A DNA stretch of 64,000 nt, taken from NCBI GenBank assembly GCA_022835595.1, contig BQUP01000001.1, positions 1,178,001-1,242,000 of the forward strand, in the 5' to 3' direction. The notes under the pieces are model-generated. The model made no database searches. It was given only the letters and a program-made list of their open reading frames with translations, and was not told the DNA's origin. The translations under genes were made by a program, and so were the position numbers. Shown here piece by piece: positions 12,682-26,161 of the stretch. This stretch comes from Cystobasidium ongulense (lineage: Eukaryota > Basidiomycota > Cystobasidiomycetes > Cystobasidiales > Cystobasidiaceae). Numbering within the stretch: the stretch's first letter is position 1; the number at the start of each line of letters is the position of its first letter.

Positions 12682-14080
12682 ATGGCATTCGAAGTGCGCC
12701 CTCTTCCCTCGTTCCCGTCCCACTGCCTTGTTGTTGATGACCACCTCGCTGACCTCTATCCCATCGTATGCGCAGGTCGATGACCATGTATCCGTCAATT
12801 CTCCCATCCTTGTAGCACATGGCTGTCCATACTGACTGCGCGCTCCTCTTATTCTCATTCTCATCCTCATCCTCGACTCTCCCTCTGACTCCCTGCTTCA
12901 CCACGACAACCTCTGCCCTCCCACTGCTCGCGCCCTTCCTCCCATCGGTCTGCCGCTCTAGGTCGTCTATGTCCACAAAGGCTACAAGCAGCTAGAAACA
13001 ATAGGCAATGAAAAGATCAACGAGGCTGATTATCAGTAAGTTTCGATTTATCCTTGTTCTAGCCCCGTCATTCTTTTCCCGTCCCCACCCTCTTCGACTT
13101 GCATTCTGGCATTTATTCGTTCTGTCCTTTCCATTCTCGTCCTTCCTTCGCGCTCCTCATCTCCTCTATCAGCTTCTTTCACCTCTCTCCCTCGTGTCTC
13201 GGAGCAAAGAACTGACACCTGTTTACCCTCCTTTCAGCACCTCGAGAGCCAGAATTCAAGCAGTAAGTGCATGTTTGTAACTATACACTCTGAACACTTT
13301 CCGGCTGACAACCTTTATTCGTTCATCTCCCCATCGTCCAAATTCGCATTTCTGCCTCCTCTTCTCCGCCCATCCGCCCCTCGACCCAACGAACATGCGC
13401 TCACAACATCTATCCTCTTGATTCTTCAACCTCTTACAGATCTATGACGCTCCGGTTGCCTCTGGCCACCTGAAAAAAAAGACTTCTGTGAGTAAAGCGA
13501 CATTTTCTTTTTCAATTCCAGATATTCTATAGCTACTGAAACCAACATCCGTCTCCCGTTGTTTCTGCCATTCTAATTCCATGTACTGCTACCTCGCCGA
13601 ACCATTGCGGGACACGCTCGTTCGCATTTCCTCAATCAGAAAGCCACCAAGAAAGTCCCTCTTGTCCAAGTTATGAACATCAATTCTGGCAACAAGTCGA
13701 TAGGTACGTTCCTCCACTCGTCTGTTTTTGGGAAGTGAAGCTTTCTTTTTGATTCACTTCTGATATGACCTTTTCTTCCTTCTTTGAAATTGTCTCTACC
13801 TGTTCTCGTTCCTCTACCTTCTTCTGTCTTTTCCTCTTTATCTTCGCTCTTCCCTGGTTGAACTCGACTTTCCTACAATCCGCATCGCATCCTTTCCTCC
13901 TGTTCCACACCTTCAACAGTTCCCAAGTATGCCATACTGCGACTCATGAACGACAAAGAAGTCGACGAGTACGAAGACCTCTCCTCTTCAACTTCCAGCA
14001 AATCAAGCAAGAAACGCAGTTCTGATGATTCCGATTCAGATCAAGCTCCTCCTACCAAGAAGAAGACTTCCTCCAAGTAA
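12682..14080 (+). CDS. Small, very intron-rich protein of unknown function with charged tail
   Basis: I do not recognise this gene. Seven exons join in frame: 12682-12693 (12 nt, MAFE), 12776-12811, 12962-13035, 13238-13262 (25 nt), 13440-13487, 13640-13703 and 13920-14080, for a 139-residue product; about 70 percent of the transcribed span is intron. The body is a compact mixed sequence (VVYVHKGYKQLETIGNEK, HTSRARIQAIYD, VPLVQVMNINSGNKSIVPKY, ILRLMNDKEVDEYEDL) and the last 27 residues are Ser/Lys/Asp-rich with a KKRSSDDSDSD acidic patch and a PPTKKK nuclear-localisation-like end. An intron straight after the fourth codon, a TATA box and a CT-rich leader resemble the build of highly expressed genes such as those for ribosomal or chromatin proteins. 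Exon joins are consistent in phase throughout, so the gene is likely real; its function is open. Confidence 0.6.
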
Positions 14081-14620
14081 ACAAACTTTCAGTTTCGTTC
14101 TCTTCCTTTGTCTACTTGCTGGACTGTATAACGCTTCCCGCTTGTCGACCTTGGAAATCCTGCAGAGGTAGCACAAGTGAAATCTAGAAACCTGTTCGAC
14201 ATGCAAGACCGACACCATACCATGCCCCAAAATGCCACAATCATCGCAACACACCATCAGTTGAATGTATAAATTACCGATACGACCGTTTCTAAAGCAG
14301 TGGAATCCCTTTTTTTCTGTATCATACAATCATTTCGCCGTCTTCCTTCGTAGCAGTGGTCCAGGTTTTACCGGTAGATGATCTGTTACTGTCCGCTGTA
14401 GCACCGGCATGACATGCAATGGAGGATAGTGTGCTGTGCTAGAAGACAGTTGAGAAGTAGTAGCCATTGCCTGCCTGCCTGCATGAGTGCGAGGAAGAGT
14501 CGAGAGGTTGTCGTCGTCGTCGGTCGTCGGTGGCGGCGATGGATTGCGACTGACTGTGCGACACGGAGCCATTGCAGCTGCTCTTGCTCCCTCACCCATC
14601 ACACTCGAGCAGCAGCAAGG
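14081..14620. other. Intergenic region upstream of ferrochelatase
   Basis: About 540 bp between two genes on the same strand. It contains a GTC/GTCG-rich stretch around 14508-14540; no domain is recognisable in the short open frames. Confidence 0.4.
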
Positions 14621-16323
<1,703 letters not shown>

Positions 16324-16602
16324 GGATTTCCCCATAAGCCTTATCAAAAAAGTCGTAGTCTAGGTGCTTGTCTCTATCGTCCCTAAATCATAGCATCTAT
16401 CGTCGTTGCAAATTCCTATGTATACAGATACCTCTCATTAAGGACTCGTCCACTTGTACAGAAATACATTACACCACCCCCAATCCTACAATCAATACTG
16501 CATAAAATCGTCTATCAGAACCTGCTGTCCTCTGGTATTTCAGGATGACCGACCGTGATGTGGATGTTTATTTACTTTGCTTATACTGCCCACGCCTTCG
16601 TG

Positions 16603-18265
16603 CTACCGTACTTTTTCGGCACTCATCAAGCGCATACTAGTCTCCCAGACGAAAAGTGCACCCCCATTCTGCACATGATGAAAAATAAGGTTGTTAGTCT
16701 CCCTTGTTCTCCTGCGCGTTCTCTCTAACGCTAAGCCAAAGGTTAACTTACCGTCGGGAAGGCGCGTAATATACAAGGTACGAAGCCTCTATATAAAGCT
16801 TTCGTACCTCCTTCTCTCCATATTGAACGTGCCGCCGATGCCCATGTTGGATATTTAGGTGATGATATCGAATCTGACATCATGCGGCTGTTTGATAACA
16901 AATTTTAGCAGAAGCGCATAGGCGGTTAGTATTCAGATAAGAAATATTGCCAGAGTAAAAAAACCTACTTTTTCACGTTGTCGAAAGGATAAGCGAAGAT
17001 CCAGAATAGATCTGAAAGGAACAATGCCGTATACGAGTGAGTGCTGTTCAAGATGATTAAAGCATGAAACGCCGACTTACTGCTTCCAAGCCCCCCTGCT
17101 ACAAAATTCGCGGTTCCTTCTGCTAGTCTAGGCTTTTTACTTCCATCCTTGTGCGTAACTATTTGACGAAACCAGCGCATTTGTACATCGTACGCTCCGA
17201 ACCTGCCAAGCAGAAAAATAACCCGAATACTCGTCAGCATAGCTGCCGTTGATAGCATATTTCCAAAAGTAGAGAAGGAAAGAAGAGAGTGGAGAAGCAG
17301 CTCACATTACACCAAACCACATACGTTGAAGCATAGTCCCAGGTAAAGCATGCCAAAAACCAGTAATACCATTATGTGTGTAAATTTGTTTAGCAAAACC
17401 AAAAGGTGATACATAATTTGGTATTTGCTTCGAAGTTGATGAGAAAAGTGTTGATGATGAAGTATTGTGAAATTGCATTTGTAATTGTACTTTTACTAGT
17501 TCTACTGGTGTTGCTGCTATTGCTACTGTGAAACCTGCGAACATTCCTGCGAGCTGTAAAATGATGATGTGTGAGTCCTCTTAATGGATTGTGACGATGA
17601 TTTGGTCGTCATGTGGGTAAAGAGTACAACTCACCGCATGCCCTGGTACAGACAGCTTCGCACTTGTTCCCGGTGGATCACTAGCGTCGAGTGGCCGAAC
17701 AAGCGGCGTATGCTTTGCCAACAGCAAGCGATAATTATGCTTTTGATGAGGAGGCGAGAATCAGCTTTGTTTGAAATATCGAGGAAGTTTTGGCTGACCC
17801 ACCAGTGATCCCAGTAAAATAGCATCTGTGACTGCCCATCCTATAGCAGGCGGACTTGCACCTTTATATAAAGCTCGTAGACCTTCTTTCCGTACTATAT
17901 TCGTCACACATTCTAGAGGACCTGAATATGTCCCTATTGGCATGCATTGCATGCGCGTCTTTACACTTTGTATATGCAAAGTATCAAGTTATAGTAGTTA
18001 GCTTCTTCTACTGTTTTAAAGATTCGCAACAGATTGTGTAGATGCAGTCATTGCTTACGTATCGAATCTAGTCAGGAGAGACAACAAAAGTCAGCATCGG
18101 GAATATCGAAATTCGTCAAGAATGGGTTAGCTTCTTACGGATGTCCAACTACCAATTTAGTCAGCCCAGAAGCAGTACCGGCAGCGAAACCTTTTGCGCG
18201 TTCAGTCGAAGTAGTTCTTTCTTTCTTCGGTAATGTAATAGGAATAGCAGAAGTCGAAGCTTCCG
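16603..18265 (-). CDS. Mitochondrial carrier (SLC25) family protein; 5' end unresolved
   Basis: Three carrier repeats can be read leftward, with stop TAG at 16603-16605. Repeat 1 has KGFAAGTASGLTKLVVGHP joined to FDT and VKTRMQC, giving the Px[DE]xx[KR] signature; repeat 2 has AGFTVAIAATPVELVKVQLQ; repeat 3 has FAYPFDNVKKRMMSD and ends with WREGGTKALYRGFVPCILRAFPT and ALFVWETSMRLM. Each contains the expected paired helices. These carriers exchange metabolites across the inner mitochondrial membrane; the substrate cannot be told here (the build recalls carnitine/ornithine-type members). A 9-nt exon at 18059-18067 supplies the PFD part of the first signature. The 5' end is odd: the nearest in-frame ATG (18290) is followed by an in-frame TGA at 18273-18275, so either a further upstream exon joins at 18265 or the sequence has an error. 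Confidence 0.85.
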
Positions 18266-18290
18266 CTGTGTTTCAGTTTTGTGATGCCAT

Positions 18291-19120
18291 CGGCCCCCTC
18301 CTCTTTCGCGATCGTGCTTGAAAATGTTCAAAGCACTGTCTTTCTTTTGATGTATCAAAGTCTGTGGGCCTAGCTATGATGGAGCACGCGAAGCTGTAAC
18401 AGGCACAGATTATCTGGAGAGTTAGTAAAGAAATTAAGCAAGCTGGTGCAGATGCAAGCCATGACAGTCGTCGGTGAAGAGCTTGCGATTCAACTCTTTC
18501 GGCCGATCGGCTCGGTCGTATACTCGAAGCTTTTGGTCTATTCTTCCATTATTTTTGGTGAAGCAGGCGCCGAGTTACACTCTGTTGAGTGACCTGCAGG
18601 CCAGAAGGCCACCGTCCCGTCGGCGGGACCAGGCTAGCGAACAGAAGGCTCCGGAAAAATAAGGCTAAGAGCGCCGAAATGAGCACGTGCCAGATGAAAG
18701 CATAGAGTATGATAGACTTCGCAACAGGTAGAAGAACAGTACATAAGGAACAGCGCTCCAGGTGCTGTTGCTAATTTGTACCCATTCGTCGCCTATCAGT
18801 CAGATGAGACAACTGCAGTCTCTGTAAAGCGTAAAGCAGACTTCACGTAGTTCCCACTGTGACTTCAAATACAATATAAAACCATGGCTACCTGTTTACA
18901 AACTGTGAAAATAATACAGACACATTCCGAAGCTTGCATTAAAGATAGTGGTTGTTGCGGAATCTTTGACCATTAATACCTGGTTGAGTTAATTGTTCTA
19001 GATGAGAAACGATACCAGAGCGACGTTTCATGCGGACATTGAGACCATCTGCTAAACATGAATTTGCGCTGTGCAGACAGACAGACAGTATAATCCCAAT
19101 AAGAATCCTTCTCATTTTTA
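18291..19120. other. Intergenic region between carrier and CK2 genes
   Basis: About 830 bp holding the promoter of the carrier gene and the 3' flank of CK2. There is a small perfect hairpin (GTCCCG-tcgg-CGGGAC, about 18613-18628) and a short (CAGA)n run near 19074-19088. I see no supported gene, though an uncharted first exon of the carrier may lie here. Confidence 0.4.
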
Positions 19121-20669
19121 CTATGTGTCCTGACCAGTCTCGATGCTTTGCGTTGAAGTAGATGCAGAGCTAGGCGATACCGAATTAGTGGCAGCCGCAC
19201 CTTCTTGGCGTTTGACTGGATCTGTCAGGTCACAAAGGGTATGATGATCAGCGGAGTCCGTCAACTTCTTCAGTGAGGCACCTGATTTACCGAAATAAGG
19301 ATGCGCCATCGCTTCTTGAGCTGTCAATCGCTCTTGGTGATCGTAACGGAGCAACTTGTCGAGGAAGTCAATAGCCTCGTTGGAGATGAATCGTTGGTTT
19401 TCTGAACAGCGCGAAATATTCATGTCAGTCTACGGATGTGGGAAAATCGAGTGATTGCGGCTTACCACTTGTGATGAAGCGACTCCATGGCTTGCGCTGG
19501 TATCGTCCAAGAATGTCATCGTATTGAGCATCGAGGTCGATGTCGTACTTTTCCAGATAGGCATACAACTCGTCTGTGCCTAGAACTTTGGTAATCTTGA
19601 CTAGCTGATCGTAGTTGTCGTGTCCATGGAAGAAAGGCTCTTTGCGGAAGATCTGAAGGGAAAGCGCCAGACAAGGAGTCACTCAGCTATAGTCCGCAAC
19701 GGGGGAGATGTGTGGCAATCTCACCATGCTTGCAAACATGCATCCCAAACTCCACATGTCGAGCGAGTAATCATACTCTTGGAAGTCGACGAGCAATTCT
19801 GGGCCTTTGAAATACCGCGACGCTACACGGACGTTGTATTCCGTGTTGGGATGGTAGAACTCGGCGAGACCCCAGTCGATGAGGCGGAGCTATAGTAGAT
19901 ATGATTAGCAAGTGTCGCAAGTGTGCGAAAGCGTACAATAGTAAGCCCACCTTTCTCTGCTCGTGGTCGATCATGACATTGTGCGGCTTCACATCTCGGT
20001 GCATGATACCCTTGGAATGGCAGTAGTCGAGTGCTTTGAGGAGCTCAAACATGTAGTACCTCACGTCGTAATCGGAGAACTTGGGATAGAGGACTTTAAA
20101 GTCTGTATTGTTGACAAACTCGAATACGATGGATGGTGTCTTTGATTGCGGGTCTCGGACGACGTCGAGGAGAGCGATAATGTTGGGACCACCTGCCAAG
20201 TTCTGTAATATCTTGATCTCACGCTTGATCTTCTTCTTCTTGACGGGCTTCAAGACCTTGATGATGCATTTCTCGTCGGTGAGGACGTTGATGCCTTCAA
20301 AGACCTCCGAGTACTTGCCCCGGCCGACTTTGCGGAGGATCTCGTAGTTGTCCTGGAGGCTGGAGGCAAGCAGACACGAGGGATGTACTTAGATAATGAT
20401 CTGTGGTTGTTACTCTGACCAGCCTGTGTCCTGTGTCCGACACGCCTGCTGAAAAGCAATGCTGGCTCTCCTGGCGCGCAGACAGGCTGACAAGCAGCGA
20501 ACTCACCCCCAGGACACCATGAGGTTGTCTAGAAGGAAGGAGACAGCACGTCAGCACACCCTATACACGCTCGACAGACAGACTCGTGCTCGCCATAATC
20601 CCAGAAGAAGCGGCCGCTCTTGTCGTTGACGTTGGCGTACACTCTTGCCTGGGAGCGGCCTGCAGGCAT
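19121..20669 (-). CDS. CKA1: Casein kinase II catalytic (alpha) subunit
   Basis: Constitutive Ser/Thr kinase with acidic-site preference, acting in nucleus and cytoplasm. Read leftward from ATG 20669 (ACCATGCC) to TAG at 19121. In order: [38 protein letters not shown] (glycine loop, GRGKYSEV), the CK2-specific basic cluster [13 protein letters not shown] with the catalytic Lys just before it, HRDVKPHN catalytic loop, the [13 protein letters not shown] activation/P+1 segment, [13 protein letters not shown], and [19 protein letters not shown]. These are invariant CK2-alpha blocks. The C-terminus extends about 55 residues past the kinase core with Ser/Thr-rich sequence ([18 protein letters not shown]). 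Several short introns; the WGL-QDNY junction near 20360 fits the frame only with the acceptor placed before CCTCCAGG. Shares a 270-bp divergent promoter with the Nup170 gene. Confidence 0.94.
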
Positions 20670-20900
20670 GGTGGACGGAGTCGCGGGGAGAGAGCTGGAC
20701 AGGTAGACGGGTAGACGACGCTGATGTGCTCCTGCTGCACGTGTAGATGCCCGCCTGCAGCTTCCTCGTCGATACGGTGCAGAGGCAAGAAGAAGGCTGC
20801 TCAAGCTGGAAGCGACGCCGCCTTGAAGAAGAGAAGAGCTTCTTGCTTCTTGACATCTGGCCCACTCACAGCAGCAACGACAACGACAACAGCCATCACT

Positions 20901-20920
20901 GCATAGCATAGCATAGCATT
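20901..20920. repeat. Short GCATA tandem repeat in the CK2/NUP170 divergent promoter
   Basis: GCATA occurs three times in tandem, followed by GCATT, just upstream of the Nup170 start codon (20940). Confidence 0.8.
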
Positions 20921-20939
20921 GCACAGTGCTGCAGTGCAG

Positions 20940-23900
20940 ATGGCCAGCCAGCAGCAAGGACAGCTGCAGCAACAGAACGGCCAGCAGGCATCGTCCAGCA
21001 GCAATAGCAACAATGCTCGCGACAACGACAGCCAGGACCCGCAGTTCCAGAAGCTGCAGAAGGCTGCACAGCTGCTGAGTAGCAGAGCGAATGCAGATGC
21101 ACGCGTAGAGCAGGCCTCGGAGCTGAGCGAAGTCCTCAATTGTCAGTCTACAGTCTGAGGCTGTCATGGCTAGCACATCTACAACTTGGCAAGCAATGGC
21201 ATGGCAGAATAGAGACTGACACTTGTGTACAACAGCATCCGCTTCTGGAGACTATGTTCTGCCTCACAACTCGGCATGGCAGCCATACACAAAGACAAGA
21301 ACCGTCAATCTACCAGACGCTCTTTTCGAAGAATACGACTGTGAGCATTCATCATAAACTTTTGCTCTGAGGCACATGGCTGATACAACCCTATCACTGA
21401 AACGACACAAACACAGTACTCCAATGCAGATGCTACATGGGACTCTTCCCTGAGATTGAACGCGCTTGGATCACAGTTGATCATCGCTTGTTCCTCTGGG
21501 ACTATGAAGACGGGTAAGGGAGACACTTTTGATGCTAGTATTAGCTTTAATTTCTGATCCACTTGTCCTACAGATCAAGCTTCACTTCCTTCGAGGAGCT
21601 GCAGGAGATCATCGTCGCTGTAGCTTTGGTGCGGCCGAAGCCTGGTCAGTGGAAAGCTCATAATCTGAGAAATAGCCCTCGCTGATCTCTAACGTGGGTA
21701 TTGCAATACTGCAGGCATATTCATCGAGACCATCACACATCTTCTCATTCTCTCCACCCCTCTAGCAGTACACATAATCGGCTTGTCATATATCCCCGCG
21801 TCATCTAGCAAAACGGGCAAGGCTTCTTTCCAGCTATACATGCTCGACCTCACGATACCCACAGGAGAAGGACGATCCCTCGTCAGTATAGTCGGCACTA
21901 ATAACGGTCGCATATTCGGCTGCTCTACGGCTGCTTCGAGTAATGGTTCTGGTGCCGGCGCAGGCGATCTGTACGAGATCATGTACAACGCAAAAGAAGG
22001 ACTCTTCAGCAAGAAATGCTATCTTCAGAATATATCGAGCGGTGGAAGTGGGGTAGATTGGGTCTTACCTTCCTTTTTGAGATCTGGCTCGTCGGCTGCG
22101 GATTCGCATGTCGTTCAAGTCGTCGTCGACAAAGAGCGTGAATTACTCTACGCTCGACTACGGAATAATTCGATAGAGCTATGGAATATTCAGCGTGGCC
22201 GAGCGGCGGAAAAGGTAGCTACTGTAAAGGATGTGAGACGTCTGGCTGGCATGCTATGTCCAGGTACACCCCTCATCAATTCTACCAATACGCCCTTCGA
22301 TATTGTGGGAATGGAAACTATACCATCCAAAGAAGGCAAGGGTATTGGATTGGTTTGTGTCACCAATACTGGCGTGAGACTCTACTTCACTCATCAAAGA
22401 GGTGGCCTGAGGGGATATGGACCATCACAATCGAATCCTTCGAATCCACCACAACTGCTAGAGCTAGTCCATGTTCGCTTACCACCCAAGAGCACCCCCG
22501 CCAACCCAGGCGCGTACAGTCAGAATACAACCACCAATATCTCAATAGCATCAGTGCCATCGAACGGAGGAGGATTCTTCCTCTCAGCAAATACAGTATC
22601 AGACGATTCTGATGTTTTACAACTGTACGCAAACGATATTGGACGACTAGCAAACAGTGTCGTCTCTGGAAGTCAAATATCGTTGTTCGAAGTTGCTGGA
22701 TCTATACCGATTGAAGGAAGAACATGGGCAATAGCTGAAAGTTCAAGATCAAACTCCCTCTACCCATGCAATGAACTCAAGTATGAAATGCAAAGTACTA
22801 GTTTACAAGGTGGAAAGAGGGATTTCCTATTCTTGACAAATATGGGAATGCATGTTGTTGCGAGACAAAGACCGGTGGATTGCTTGATGGTGTTGCTAGA
22901 TACAGCACCGGGTGCGGGTCGAGATGCTGAGTTGTCACTTTTTGCGGATGCGTAAGCCTAACCATTCCTCAGAATACCTTCCCTTCCTGCTTATTCAAGG
23001 CTAATATCCCCTGCTTGTAGATATGGACGAGATCAAACGTGTGCCATGCTACTGGCTTTCCTTTCTGGTTCAAGCGCGGTCCTCGGTGGAAATCCAGCTG
23101 GAACAAGCGCGCTCAGTACAGAAGCAATTAACACAGCCAGACGGGCGCTTACCGAGCTTGGAGGACGGCCCGTCGTCATTCAAAGAGGAGTTCAAGGTAA
23201 GCATCGCAAGCAGGGCGGGCATAGAAAGTAGCTCATCTGTCATTTCAGTTCCACCTGGAGCGCCGACTGCACAAGATGGCAAAGTCTTTCTATCTGGACG
23301 ACACGAGGCTTTCTCAATATATCTGGCTAGAATTGTCGCTCCGCTTTTGGGCAGCAAGATTGTCGTTCCTGCGTGAGTTTTCCCACCTACTTTTGAATAT
23401 GGCAGGATTGGGCCTGACTTCAAAAATGTGTCAGACCTAGTGCGCAAGCGCCATCGCGCGTCGATAGTGCTGTTCCGGACTCTACACTCATGAAAATACA
23501 GCGAGACCTTAATGGATTGCGAACTTTCCTCGACGCCGACTTCAGCCACCTGTACGGAATGCTGGCGGATCAATGGAGTGGAAGAAGCGATGTCGATGCA
23601 TATCAAGTGAGTAACAGCCACACATTCTGCCTTCTTGCACTCGTGAACTGATGCTGTATTTTTCAGGCCGAGATGGACTCCGTCGATGCTATGCGTCTTC
23701 TGTTAATACAAGGAATCGAAGCCATATCCTTCATCCTACTTCTGATCGACTATAGACTGCCGGACGTAGTAGCCTCGTGAGTTTTCTGCAATGGTGATAT
23801 CGTAGCTGCGGAACTGGGCTGATTCAACTTAACACCCTGTGACAGATGTCAGCCCGATACTGCCCGTTCACTAGCCGAGATGAGCTATGCCGACCTTCTC

Positions 23901-25903
23901 ACAACAAGTAAAGGTCGAGACGTGGCTAGAAGCCTGGTTTCTACCATCATTAACATGCAGATTGGGCAGAATCTGAGTGTTGATGCTATCAGTGACGTGC
24001 TTCAGCAACGTTGCGGTAGCTTTTGCTCGGCAGACGATGTGCTCCTGTACAAGGTGAGCTACATTGATTTACACAGTTCCTTAAGTCATGAGCTGACGCT
24101 GGTTCAATCAGGCCATCGAAAACATTCGGAAAGCCAAATCTGGACCTCCTCAAGAAAGGCTTGCAAGTCTACGAGAGTCTCTCCGCCTCTTCCAGAAGGC
24201 GGCTCTGCACTTGTCTGGTTCCCGATTGGGAGAAGTCGTTTCAGAGTTCAATGGCCTACAATATCAAATTGGCTCCGTGGAACTTGCTATCACATGTGCA
24301 AATGCTTGGGATCCGGAAGAACGAGGCTTGTCGTGGTGGAGAGATGGGCAGCCGCGCAATGATTCTCGAGCGCCGAGCTGGGAGCCTCGCAATTTCTGCT
24401 ACGAGCGGATACTGGAGAGTCTCCAAAGCGTTGATGAGCTACTCAGTCATGCCGTCGAGCGAGGAAATAAAAGCAGCACATCGTCTGAAGAAGCAGATAG
24501 CCTACGCCGAAACACGTATGCCAGAGCTTTAGCTTTACCCGATGAAGCTCTACAGTACAAGCTGTACGACTGGCTCATTGAGCGAGGAATGACGGATCAG
24601 CTCCTGGAAGTTCGCAATGACTTCATCGAGCCTTACCTTCTCCAGGAACCCGCGACGCTCGAGCGATACGACCTGTTATGGCAGTACTATGCAAGACACT
24701 ATCAAAATGCCAATGCTGCTCGAGTCCTTTCTACTTTGGCGGATTCGACAGAATTTGGTCTATCACTCAATAAGCGCCTTGAATACCTCTCACTCGCATC
24801 TAGTAATGCCAAATCGCAATTCCCGAATCCAAGCATGAGACAGGATATCATCAGCTTCTTGACTGAGATTGATGAGAAACTCGAAGTTGGCTCGGTACAA
24901 GTCGAGATTTACCAGCAAATAGAAGAATTGGCAGATCTTGAAGATCAACAGCGGACTACACTGCTGAAGCAGCTCGACGAGCGCTTGTACAGCATAACAG
25001 AGGTCAGTCTTCTCTACTTTGTTCGCTTTACATTCTTATACTCACGCTTCTGATTCTGCATGTAGCTGTATGCCGAATTCGCGCAACCCCTCAACCTGCT
25101 CGACATTATATTGGTCATCTTCCACGTATCCGATCATCGCGACGAGGAAGAAGTAGCGACTACATGGTCGCAGCTGATCACCCGAGGTCAGTCGCTGCAA
25201 TATCTGCATCACGATGCATGAAAGTGATTTTGGCTAAACGCATTTCTTTCGTGTAGTGCAAAATGAAGCAGCTACGCCCGCCGAGACAGTCGATGCTCTT
25301 TCCAATAAGCTCACTTCCCTTACGCGGCGATTTTACCCTTCGGAAGTTGCACTTCCCCTTCGTAAGCTTTTTCTCGTTTTACACTCGAGACTTTCGGTTG
25401 TACTGACGCTTCGGAAATTCCAGCTATCGTTATCAGTCAACTCGAGGAGTTCTCTCTGGTAGACCTCGAGCCTGATGCGCAGTCATCGACGCTGGATGAC
25501 GACAAGATGTGGATTGTAAACTCGCTACATGAGGGAGGCGTGCCATGGCAAGTGATATACGACCACTATGATATGCTTTTCAAGGGACGGGTAGGTTCAA
25601 TAGTCCTTGTCTCCTTTCCCATGCTATTGAGCTAACTCTGCATGCCGCCGACAGATCACGCCCTTCGATAGTCCAGCAAGCCTTGCGCATTTGCTTCCCA
25701 GCATCGTTTGTATACTCAACAGCTGGCTCCGAGAAGTGGTGAACAAGGGGTACAGCAATACCTACGGTGCCTTCCCAGCCAACCAAGTGGAAGAAGCCAT
25801 TGGGGGATATCTTGGAGATGCAAGCTTGGATGTCAATGATCAAAGCCGAGCTTGCCGCGAGAAGCTGCACGAGATCCTGAGAGAGGTGCGCAGAAGGTTC
25901 TAG
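20940..25903 (+). CDS. NUP170: Nucleoporin Nup155/Nup170/Nup157 family, inner ring scaffold
   Basis: Scaffold protein of the inner ring of the nuclear pore. Read from ATG 20940 (MASQQQGQLQQQNG, Gln/Asn-rich leader) to TAG at 25901-25903 across about a dozen introns. The family signature is unmistakable: LLQCRCYMGLFPEIERAW, ITVDHRLFLWDYEDG, then the beta-propeller with VAVALVRPKPGIFIE, LILSTPLAVHIIGLSY, GRIFGCSTA, LYEIMYNAKEGLFSKKC, RGRAAEKVATVKDVRRLAG and FLTNMGMHVVARQRPVD. The C-terminal half is alpha-helical: FSGRHEAF-like segment at 23270-23340, PDEALQYKLYDWLIERGMTD, YDLLWQYYARHYQNANAARVL and LAHLLPSIVCILNSWLREVV. Total length is about 1,300 residues, as usual for the family. The first coding exon is divergent in sequence. 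The three yeast-like names cannot be told apart here. Confidence 0.92.
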
Positions 25904-26161
25904 GCGGGATGGGAAGTATGCTATGCAGAGTAGACGGAGAGTGACGAACAGCCTTATAGCTTGTAAACGTTGTTGTAACCTTAGCACGTGTCTAGAGTAG
26001 CACGATGCCATGATCCCAGACAAGAAATCTAAACCAGATCAGAAGCACTTTACTGGCATTACGCTACGATCTTCTATATACACGTTTGCATTCACCTTGC
26101 AACTTGCTATTTCTCTCAGAGTTTGGCAACAACGCATGACTCTGCTCTGGACAACCTCTGC

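Noticed and set aside
12500-12870. Alternative open frames on both strands around the first exon of the small intron-rich gene
   Set aside because: The multi-exon model gives consistent phases and a TATA box; the single-exon frames run through introns and simple sequence.
18474-18662. A 62-codon Arg/Ser-rich plus-strand frame between the carrier and CK2
   Set aside because: No domain or splice context; likely chance.
20529-21176. A 215-codon minus-strand open frame over the CK2/NUP170 promoter
   Set aside because: It overlaps the first exons of both well-supported genes and has a Cys/Leu/Arg-rich composition typical of an antisense shadow.
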